DNA from: an uncultured Eubacteriales bacterium | GTDB taxonomy: Bacteria; Bacillota; Clostridia; Lachnospirales; Lachnospiraceae | DNA: 20,170 bases | Reading direction: 5' to 3' | Assembly (NCBI GenBank): GCA_900321525.1 | Contig: ONWL01000003.1 | Coordinates: 1-20,170 of the forward strand | In this document: positions 1 through 6,104 of the stretch, in pieces | How the letters are laid out: each line of letters opens with the position of its first letter | How positions within the stretch are numbered: position 1 is the first letter of the stretch | Notes under the pieces: generated by a model | What the model was told of the DNA's origin: nothing | Databases searched by the model: none | The model's input: only the letters and a program-made list of their open reading frames with translations | Position numbers and translations under genes: made by a program

Positions 1-902
1 ATGGCAGACAGTGTTTTCTCACATGCCAGTTCGATCATGTCGATGGGGAATGCGTAGGTTTGATACCACTTTTTGATGAAGTCGGCTTCTTTCACGCCGG
101 GATTGCGGTTTTGCAGTCCAAAGGCTCCCATGATCTTGTAGGTGATGATGTTGTGTGCCTGTCCATGCTCCTTGATCTCCGCCACAGTGGAATAGCCGTT
201 TTCATGCCAGTTGAGCAATACCTTTTCCATGTAGTTGAAGTTGGCATGTCCGATTTCCACACAGTACTCTAACAGATACTCAATGATGCTGTACGAACCA
301 TTGTACAGCTGATACCAGTAGCCAAGGCGCTGGGTATCTCTGGAAGTCAGTGTTTTCTTCATATAAGTCTGTGCCAGAAAGCACAGTTCCTGAAACTCTG
401 CGTTGTGTTCCAGTGAGATGGCAGAAACTGCTGTGGGCATCTCTTTCTGCCTGGTTATGCTGTTTTTTGTAGAAGGAGCCGGATCGACAGAGGCTGGTTC
501 TGCGAAAGTTTCCTGTCTGGCAGAAAGCTTTTCTGTATAAGCATGACTTCGATCAGAAGCCTCTTTGGAAAGATTGCGTACATTTAAGGAAGCAGCCTGT
601 GGGGTAGCGGTCACATCCGCAAAGACCAGTTCTTCCAACTGACCGTCTGCATCACAGCGCAGAGACACGATGCCCTGCGCTTCCCAGTATTTCAATGCAC
701 GGAGAATATCATTTTCTGTACATAGTAAGTGGTCTGCGATGGCAGATAAGTCCAGAAAGCGCCCCTGGCCGGCAGAGTAAAACAGATAAATATAAATCTT
801 CACAAACTCTCCACTGGCACTGGTCATATATTGGTTGATAAAAGTACCGGGCAGCAGAATCCCGTCCGGTAACATTGCATTTGTCACATGTATTTTGCTC
901 AT
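1..902 (-). CDS. DnaD-domain replication protein (partial, C-terminus beyond window)
   Basis: Leftward reading frame open from 902 to the window edge, about 300 codons, so the stop lies outside. The N-terminal third (begins MSKIHVTNAMLPDG) resembles the winged-helix DnaD/DnaB N-domain. The distal part has the typical DnaD_2/DnaB_2 signature: YWYQLYNGSYSIIEYLL, then NFNYMEKVLLNWHENGYST. A low-complexity Ser/Thr/Pro-rich linker separates the two. Family role: DnaD-like proteins remodel origin DNA and help load the replicative helicase during initiation and restart; in clostridia a dnaC-type loader often follows, which here would lie beyond the left edge. The start at 902 is chosen because a GGGG Shine-Dalgarno (909-912) sits six bases upstream; an in-frame ATG at 908 is too close to it. 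The gene has its own promoter with DnaA-box-like repeats upstream. It could equally be a phage-type DnaD protein, but the chromosomal context argues against that. Confidence 0.82.
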   Translation of the reverse strand, partial: MSKIHVTNAMLPDGILLPGTFINQYMTSASGEFVKIYIYLFYSAGQGRFLDLSAIADHLLCTENDILRALKYWEAQGIVSLRCDADGQLEELVFADVTATPQAASLNVRNLSKEASDRSHAYTEKLSARQETFAEPASVDPAPSTKNSITRQKEMPTAVSAISLEHNAEFQELCFLAQTYMKKTLTSRDTQRLGYWYQLYNGSYSIIEYLLEYCVEIGHANFNYMEKVLLNWHENGYSTVAEIKEHGQAHNIITYKIMGAFGLQNRNPGVKEADFIKKWYQTYAFPIDMIELACEKTLSA

Positions 903-985
903 AGTCATCCCCATTTTTCAAATTTGTCTTGGCTCTGAATAGTTACAAATCTGGCCGGAATGGATTCCTATCCGGCGGTAGAATC

Positions 986-1014
986 AGTATAACACACTTT
1001 GATTTTTTTGGAAA
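986..1014 (-). promoter_or_regulatory. Sigma-A promoter of the DnaD-domain gene
   Basis: On the minus strand TATACT (986-991) is preceded by a TGn extended -10 and, 17 bases upstream, by TTTCCA (1009-1014), a 4/6 match to the -35 consensus. Transcription would start near 979, about 77 bases before the ATG at 902. The DnaA-box-like array begins about 25 bases upstream of this -35. Confidence 0.6.
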
Positions 1015-1038
1015 GTGCAGGGGAATCCACAGGGGGGT

Positions 1039-1077
1039 TGTGGAAAAGCCTGTGGATATTGTGGATAATGTGGACAA
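1039..1077 (-). promoter_or_regulatory. Cluster of DnaA-box-like 9-mers upstream of the DnaD-gene promoter
   Basis: Read on the minus strand, three 9-mers lie end to end without spacing: TTGTCCACA (1069-1077), TTATCCACA (1060-1068, perfect consensus) and ATATCCACA (1051-1059). TTTTCCACA follows at 1039-1047. The established DnaA-box consensus is TTATNCACA. The placement just upstream of the -35 is that of a transcription-factor site, so DnaA control of the DnaD gene is a plausible inference. Confidence 0.6.
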
Positions 1078-1161
1078 AGTGGCAGTTTTTGCGACAGAAT
1101 GTGTAAATTTCCGTTGTATCACAAAGGTTTCTGATACAGGGAGAGTGGGTCCGTTATACAC

Positions 1162-1211
1162 AAAAAAATCCACAGATTCCAACAGCCAAAACTGTTGATA
1201 AATCTGTGGAT
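1162..1211 (-). terminator. Rho-independent terminator of murC
   Basis: A perfect 11-bp inverted repeat (1168-1178 with 1201-1211) encloses a second 6-bp stem (1180-1185 with 1192-1197). On the minus strand it is followed by seven T residues (1162-1168). It begins 12 bases past the murC stop. The outer stem also contains DnaA-box-like sequence. Confidence 0.85.
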
Positions 1212-1222
1212 ATTGTGGATAA

Positions 1223-2617
1223 CTATCTGCCAAGCAGCGATTCTCCAACTTTCACAATGTCTCCCGCTCCCATAGTTATCAACAAATCACCGTTGATACA
1301 ATTTTCCAGTAAAAAATTTTCGATCTCATCAAAGGAAGGGAAATAGTATACTTCTGTGCCAAGGGCAGCAATCTTTTCCTGTAGATCCTGGGCAGAGATG
1401 CCAAGGGTATCGGTCTCTCTGGCCGGATAAATGTCTGCCAGTACCACTGCATCTGCAGCAGAAAGCGTCTTTGCAAATTCGTCCATCAGCGCCTTGGTTC
1501 GGGTGTAGGTATGGGACTGGAACACGCACCAGATCTTTCTGTGAGGATAATTCTTTGCCGCAGCAAGAGTAGCGGCAATCTCATCCGGATGGTGGGCATA
1601 GTCATCGATGATGGTCACCCCGCCAATCTCTCCCTTCTTCTGGAAGCGGCGGTTGGTGCCGGTAAAAGCAGACAAACCTGCTGCAATCTGCTCCATAGAC
1701 AATCCCATGGCACGGCACAGCGCCACCACAGACAGGGCATTGGATACATTATGGATGCCCGGTACGTGCAGGGTGATCTGTCCCAGGGAAGCGATCCCTT
1801 CCTCTGTCCGGTGCAGCACTGTGAATGTGGCACAGCCAAAAGCATCATAGGTGATGTCTGCGGCGCTGTAATCGTTGTCCTCTGGCACAGTGCCAAAGGT
1901 CTGGATACGGCAGTCTAACCCTTCCAGGAATGCCGGCAGATCATCAATGTCACCATTGATCACCAGCAGTCCGTCCTTGCCTAACTTCTCTGCAAACAGG
2001 TGGAAGGAATGGCGGATGTCATCGATGTCTTTGAAGAAATCCAGATGATCTGCCTTGATGTTCAAAATGATCTCCATATTGGGCTGGAAGCTTAAGAAGC
2101 TGTTGGTGTATTCGCACGCTTCTGTGACAAATACGTCAGAACCACCCACCCGGATGTTGCCGCCGATGGTCGGCAGGATCCCACCGATGGAGATGGTTGG
2201 GTTGGTGTCAGCGGCAAGCAGCACTTCTGTCAGCATGCCCGTGGTAGTGGTCTTGCCGTGGGTACCGGATACGCCGATGGCATTGTGATAGTTGCCCATC
2301 AGCTGTCCTAACAGTTCTGCTCTGGACAGCAGCGGGATGCCCCGCTCTTTTGCAGCCTGCATCTCTACATTATCCTCTTTCACTGCGGCGGTGTAGACTA
2401 CCGCCTGCACCTGGTCGGACAGGTTGGATGCCTGATGGCCGTAATAGATGACTGCGCCCTGTCTGGTCAGTTCTTCTGTCAGGGCAGAAGCCTGGGCATC
2501 GGAACCGGATACCGTAAAGCCTTCTGTCAGCAGAATGGAAGCCAGACCACTCATGCTGATGCCCCCGATGCCGATAAAGTGGATGGCAATGGGGGTGGAA
2601 AAATTAATATGATACAT
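1223..2617 (-). CDS. murC: UDP-N-acetylmuramate--L-alanine ligase MurC
   Basis: A 464-residue cytoplasmic Mur ligase that adds L-alanine to UDP-MurNAc using ATP, the first amino-acid step of the peptidoglycan stem peptide. Motifs: N-terminal dinucleotide-like HFIGIGGISMSGLA (residues 13-26), the Mur P-loop GVSGTHGKTTTTGM (115-128), central ADHLDFF, then NRRFQKKG and DDYAHHPDEI in the ATPase/C-terminal domains. Length is normal for MurC. The start is set at 2617 (MYHINFS), preceded by a GGAGGAG ribosome binding site at 2623-2629; a more upstream ATG at 2653 lies in the leader and has no such site. The leader abuts the palindromic repeat element at 2647-2859, so the promoter is either inside that element or beyond it. 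Confidence 0.97.
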   Translation of the reverse strand: MYHINFSTPIAIHFIGIGGISMSGLASILLTEGFTVSGSDAQASALTEELTRQGAVIYYGHQASNLSDQVQAVVYTAAVKEDNVEMQAAKERGIPLLSRAELLGQLMGNYHNAIGVSGTHGKTTTTGMLTEVLLAADTNPTISIGGILPTIGGNIRVGGSDVFVTEACEYTNSFLSFQPNMEIILNIKADHLDFFKDIDDIRHSFHLFAEKLGKDGLLVINGDIDDLPAFLEGLDCRIQTFGTVPEDNDYSAADITYDAFGCATFTVLHRTEEGIASLGQITLHVPGIHNVSNALSVVALCRAMGLSMEQIAAGLSAFTGTNRRFQKKGEIGGVTIIDDYAHHPDEIAATLAAAKNYPHRKIWCVFQSHTYTRTKALMDEFAKTLSAADAVVLADIYPARETDTLGISAQDLQEKIAALGTEVYYFPSFDEIENFLLENCINGDLLITMGAGDIVKVGESLLGR

Positions 2618-2646
2618 GGGAACTCCTCCATTCGTATGCACTGTGG

Positions 2647-2859
2647 TAGACAATTGAGAAACTACGATACCGAACGCCTTTCATCAAAATTTTTACGAAA
2701 AAACACGCTCTCGCTTCGGTTCCATGCAACGGTACTAATATTTTTTATCGCTTATTGCTCAAAAAATAAAGTACCGGCATTCCACAGAGTTTTTTTAGTG
2801 AAAAATTTCTGATGTACAGGCTGTTTTTACTCTATATCAAAGAGTTTCGCAATTGTCTA
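2647..2859. mobile_element. MITE-like near-palindromic element (213 bp)
   Basis: The ends are inverted repeats: 2647-2663 (TAGACAATTGAGAAACT) matches the complement of 2843-2859 at 16 of 17 positions. An inner inverted pair, CGGTACT at 2730-2736 and AGTACCG at 2770-2776, shares the same centre (2753). The two arms align over most of their length, including a CATCA...AAATTTTT stretch in each. There is no transposase ORF. The outer TA dinucleotides (2647-2648, 2858-2859) would fit a TA target duplication as in IS630/mariner-type MITEs, which is inference. The last 43 bases recur at 19043-19085. The left end lies 17 bases upstream of the murC ribosome binding site. Confidence 0.6.
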
Positions 2860-2871
2860 TATACACTGTAG

Positions 2872-2888
2872 GGGGCAGGATATGCCCC
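2872..2888. repeat. Short GC-rich hairpin
   Basis: GGGGCA (2872-2877) and TGCCCC (2883-2888) form a perfect 6-bp stem with a 5-base loop. No T-run follows on either strand, so it is not a canonical terminator. It lies between the two palindromic elements. Confidence 0.4.
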
Positions 2889-2906
2889 GTGGGTTCAAAA
2901 ATGTTG

Positions 2907-3003
2907 ATAGGTCATTGTGAAACTGTGATGCAGGATGTCATTTCCCGTAAGTTTGAGATGTGGGTCATCCTTTGTCTTGAAAAAAGCTTCGCAATTCCCT
3001 AAT
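2907..3003. repeat. Degenerate palindromic repeat, possibly a second copy of the same family
   Basis: The left end (2907-2924, ATAGGTCATTGTGAAACT) and the complement of the right end (around 2985-3002, TTAGGGAATTGCGAAGCT) match at about two thirds of positions and share the ATTGnGAAnCT core of the 2647-2859 element. An inner pair AGGATG (2932-2937) and CATCCT (2966-2971) lies near the same centre. The remaining intergenic sequence up to the promoter at 3206 is AT-rich and shows no convincing gene. Confidence 0.35.
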
Positions 3004-3205
3004 AGTATATCTTATCTAATATCGGTTTGCAAGTGGTCACACTTCGGTTTGCTGACCTTGAAAATTGCAAAAGTAAATTCCGCACTCAATTTTATCCTGT
3101 TTCATACAATTAAAACTGCAAAGTATAAGGACATTTTGTGTGCCAATGGACAAAAAGATACACAGGCGGTATGATATTTTATAAAAAAGTTAACATAAAA
3201 ACAAA

Positions 3206-3234
3206 TAGACATAACATCAAAACAGGTGTATAAT
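3206..3234 (+). promoter_or_regulatory. Sigma-A promoter upstream of the Rpn pseudogene
   Basis: TAGACA (3206-3211, 5/6) and TATAAT (3229-3234, 6/6) are separated by 17 bases. The predicted start near 3241 falls at a small dyad (CACAA-TTG-TTGTG, about 3243-3255). A GAGGAGG ribosome binding site precedes the ATG at 3293, so expression signals survive although the gene is broken. Confidence 0.6.
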
Positions 3235-3292
3235 GATGGTATCACAATTGTTGTGTTATCTGGGGATAAAATAGGGGAATAGAGGAGGACGT

Positions 3293-4354
3293 ATGCAGAC
3301 AACCTATTACAGAAGTTGCAGACAGCAGGTACTAAAGCTGCTTATGATGCGGCGTGTAAGCGTATCTTAGCAGAGAAATAGATTCTGGCCTGGATCTTAC
3401 AGCAGTGCCTGTGGGAGTACCGTAGCTGCACAGTGGAGGACATTGCCACCCGTTACATAGAGGGAGATGCCCGGATTGATCAGGTCATGGTAGGGGTGGA
3501 TGCGCAGGAGGATCAAAAAGACAATCAAGCAGGACAAAGCCGGAATCAGATCACGTCGATTCATGGGATCGGAACGGAAGATACCAGTCTGAGAGAGGGA
3601 AGCGTATCCTATGATCTTCGTTTTCTGGCAATGTTGCCGGATTCCGCAGAGCAGATACATCTGATCATCAACCTGGAAGTGCAGAACCAGTTTCACCCTG
3701 GATATCCACTGATCAAGCGGGGGATTTATTATGGCGGCAGGATGCTGTCAGCCCAATATGGAACAGAATTTACAGGTTCCCATTATGAACGCTTGAAAAA
3801 AAGTATATTCTATCTGGCTGTGTATGAACCCGCCTAAGGAACGGGTTGGTACTATCAATGAATACCGTATGATGGAGTATAATACAGAGGGGGAATATCG
3901 GGAAAAGAAAGAGCATTACGATCTGTTGACAGTAGTGCTGTTATGTCCTGACAAAGAGACAGAAGAACAGAGAGGCTCCAATCCTGTTCTCAGACTTCTG
4001 GGCGTGCTGTTTTCGGCAAGTCTGACGGCAGAGAAGAAACAGAAGATACTGGAACTGGAGTTTGGAATTCCCATGACAGAGCAGATAGAGAAGGAGATGG
4101 AACGTATGTGTAATTTGAGCGAAGGAATATATGATAGTGGATTGCAGCAGGGATTACAGAGGGGATTGCTCCAAGGGCGGAAAGAAGGATTTGAGGATGG
4201 ACGCAGTCAGGGACTGCTGGAAAGAAATTTATATGGCATTCGAAACATGATGAGCCGACTGCAATTGCCTTTGGAAGTGGCAATGGACATTATGGGAGTC
4301 CCAGAGGAAGAGAAAGAACGTTATACCAGACTGTTGATGGAAGAAGTGCAGTGA
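3293..4354 (+). pseudogene. Rpn-family (PD-(D/E)XK) recombination-promoting nuclease, broken
   Basis: When frames are joined, the product resembles the large Lachnospiraceae family of Rpn/PD-(D/E)XK nuclease-like proteins of about 350 residues. It has an N-terminal GTKAAYDAACKRILAEK helix, the core SYDLRF...LIINLEVQNQF with candidate acidic and E-x-Q catalytic positions, then YPLIKRGIYYGGRMLSAQYG, and a C-terminal tail with QGLQRGLLQGRKEG repeats. Three lesions are visible. A frame change just after the ATG (about 3303-3307) would be repaired by removing two bases. A TAG at 3379-3381 interrupts AEK/ILAWIL. One extra A in the seven-A run 3796-3802 shifts from ERLKK into VYSIWLCMNPPKE. The longest surviving open pieces are 3433-3837 and 3824-4354. 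Known family role: DNA endonucleases that stimulate recombination, often in mobile or variable loci. Here it is probably non-functional. Confidence 0.85.
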
Positions 4355-4467
4355 GACCGGATGAACTTCTTGCGAAACAGTATACTTTATGATAGGATAT
4401 ACATAGTAGATTTTGTGAGATAAGCGATTTTTGGTAATATGGCAAATTGGAGAGGAGTGGATCATTT

Positions 4468-4929
4468 ATGGCGGGATATCTGAATCCGGGCAATGTGGGA
4501 TTTCAGTCTATTTTGAATGGTTTGTATGTGGATAAATCAAACTTGATTGCATATGTGAACCACACATTGGATACACCGAGACGGTTGACTTGTGTCAGCC
4601 GCCCCAGACGATTTGGAAAGTCTTTTGTGGTTTTTATTGATGAAATTGAATCGGCACTGCATCCTACTGCCATTTCTGAATTTTTGGATATCATTGATAG
4701 GATTGCCAGTGATATGGGAATCCAGTTTTTTATCGCAAGTCACTCGTATTTTGTGATTAAGAAGCTGTATTTGATCGCCTTGAAAAGAAAGCAGTCCATT
4801 CCTTGCATTTCTTTATCAAAGGACAAGGGAGTGCAGTATTTTGATATGTTAGAGGGAATGCCGGAAAACTCAATTATTAACGAGTCGATCAGACTATATG
4901 AAGAGGAGATCGAAGAGGTACTAGGATAA
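4468..4929 (+). pseudogene. Chimeric ATPase ORF: PF09820-like N-terminus fused to a different ATPase C-terminus
   Basis: An open 153-codon frame with a good GGAGAGGAG ribosome binding site, built from two unrelated parts. Residues 1-52 (MAGYLNPGNVGFQSI...CVSRPRRFGKS) match the start of AAA-ATPase-like/PD-(D/E)XK proteins of about 550 residues and stop at the Walker A lysine and serine. Residues 53-153 begin with FVVFIDEIESALHP, the Walker B and D-loop of an SMC/OLD-like AAA ATPase, followed by the FIASHS switch histidine and the usual C-terminus. A deletion joining two neighbouring ATPase genes, in frame, is the simplest explanation. The stop overlaps the next ATG by one base, as in the undeleted second operon. 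A functional mini-ATPase is unlikely, because most of the fold, including all sequence between Walker A and B, is missing. Confidence 0.75.
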
Positions 4930-5171
4930 TGGGAATCTATATAGCAGAATCTGAGATGAAATTTGGTCCGTTTGATGAGGCGTGTTTTGTTCATATTGAA
5001 AAGAATCCCCACTATATGAAGATACAAAAGGGAATGCGGATTTGTGAGTTTATTTACTATGATGTGCAAAAGGGAAATATTATTTCCGTGGAAGCAAAGA
5101 AGACAGCACCCAATCCCAAGTCTGAGCAAGTAGAAAATCCAAAGGAAAAATTTCTAGTGGATATGATATAA
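4929..5171 (+). pseudogene. Truncated partner protein of the SMC/OLD-like ATPase
   Basis: An 80-residue frame whose ATG overlaps the stop of the chimeric ATPase by one base. It begins MGIYIAESEMKFGPF and contains IEKNPHYMKIQKGMRICEFI and then IISVEAKKTAPNP, where E-A-K could be the E-x-K of a nuclease-like strand. I recognise the pattern as the companion of short AAA ATPases in Firmicutes, where I expect a protein of roughly 200 residues. Here it ends abruptly after FLVDMI. No continuation in another frame is obvious before the next gene. Function is unknown; a defence-type ATPase plus effector pair is inference only. Confidence 0.5.
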
Positions 5172-5242
5172 TGGAAAAAAGTGACTGTGAAGGGGCAGAG
5201 CAGTTACAAAGATAGAGGAAATGAAACGAGGATTGCGAGAAT

Positions 5243-5956
5243 ATGGAGATTGAACATTTTTTAGAAAGCAAACGAGAGGTATTCATTCGGGAAAGCCTGA
5301 TGTCAGATGCTTTTTTGGATTTTGTAGAGCGGAACACGGATCCCTTTGATCGGTTGATGGCATATTATAAATGTGCCATTATGGAAGTGGAGACCAAGTT
5401 TAAGGTATTGAATGAGGAGTTTTCTCTCCAATATGACCACAATCCCATTGAGAGTATCAAGTCTCGAACCAAATCCATTGACAGTCTCATTCGGAAGGTA
5501 CGGGACAAGCAAATTCCCCTGACATTAGAATCCATTGAAGAAAACATCAAAGACATTGCCGGGGTGCGGGTGATCTGTTCCTTTACTGATGATATTTATC
5601 TGCTGGCAGATTGTCTGTTGAAGCAGGATGATATCACGCTGTTGAAGCGGAAGGATTACATACAAAATCCCAAGCCCAATGGGTACCGTAGTCTGCATCT
5701 GATTGTAGAAGTACCCATTTTCCTGCAAAATGAAAAGAGAAATATGAAAGTAGAGGTGCAGTTGCGTACCATTGCCATGGATTTTTGGGCCAGTCTGGAG
5801 CACAAGTTGCGCTACAAAAAGAATGTTTCTCCGGATTTGGAAGAGCAGTTGTGGCAGGAATTATATGAGTGTGCCCAGGTCAGTGCTGCATTAGATATGA
5901 AGATGCAGGGAATTAAAAACCGTCTCAGCATGCTTGACAAACCGTTACCCCAGTGA
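5243..5956 (+). CDS. relQ: Small alarmone synthetase, GTP pyrophosphokinase (RelQ/YjbM type)
   Basis: A 237-residue cytoplasmic enzyme expected to transfer pyrophosphate from ATP to GDP/GTP, giving (p)ppGpp, the stringent-response signal. It has a synthetase domain only: no HD hydrolase, TGS or ACT regions. Motifs: SIKSRTKSIDSL (71-82), IKDIAGVRVICSF (102-114), KPNGYRSLHL (144-153) and the VEVQLRT strand (170-176) followed by FWASLEHKLRYKK. These match the tetrameric RelQ class rather than RelP. It is a separate transcription unit, ending at a strong terminator 18 bases later. The ribosome binding site of the ATG at 5243 is weak (GCGAGA). A 10-codon frame starting at 5221 overlaps this start and could couple translation, which is speculative. 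Confidence 0.93.
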   Translation: MEIEHFLESKREVFIRESLMSDAFLDFVERNTDPFDRLMAYYKCAIMEVETKFKVLNEEFSLQYDHNPIESIKSRTKSIDSLIRKVRDKQIPLTLESIEENIKDIAGVRVICSFTDDIYLLADCLLKQDDITLLKRKDYIQNPKPNGYRSLHLIVEVPIFLQNEKRNMKVEVQLRTIAMDFWASLEHKLRYKKNVSPDLEEQLWQELYECAQVSAALDMKMQGIKNRLSMLDKPLPQ

Positions 5957-5974
5957 TATTCTAATAATAGAAAC

Positions 5975-6015
5975 AAGGGTGTTTTATCCGTACGGATAAA
6001 GCGCCCTTATTTTTT
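5975..6015 (+). terminator. Rho-independent terminator after the alarmone synthetase
   Basis: A near-perfect 15-bp stem (5975-5989 with 5994-6008) with a GTAC loop is followed by a T-run (6010-6015). It isolates the five-gene operon downstream from the alarmone synthetase gene. A second weaker stem, ATTCTGC/GCAGAAT (6049-6055 with 6060-6066), followed by a T-rich run, lies in the leader of the next gene. Confidence 0.9.
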
Positions 6016-6104
6016 ATGTAACAGGAAAGAACTATTACATAACAGAGGATTCTGCGTTGGCAGAATTCTTTTCTTAATACTTCGGGTGGCAGGGAGGAAT
6101 GGAT

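Noticed and set aside
1039..1222. The DnaA-box-rich region as the chromosomal origin oriC
   Set aside because: dnaA, dnaN, recF or gyrB are not nearby, no AT-rich unwinding element adjoins the boxes, and part of the array coincides with a terminator. A secondary DnaA cluster is the more modest reading.
943..1248. Open frames on both strands across the dnaD-like/murC gap (e.g. 929-1198 plus, 943-1248 minus)
   Set aside because: They cross the promoter, DnaA-box array and terminator, have no ribosome binding site and show no protein-like composition.
1511..1918. Long plus-strand open frame opposite murC
   Set aside because: It is the antisense shadow of a well-conserved murC; the composition is not protein-like and there is no start signal.
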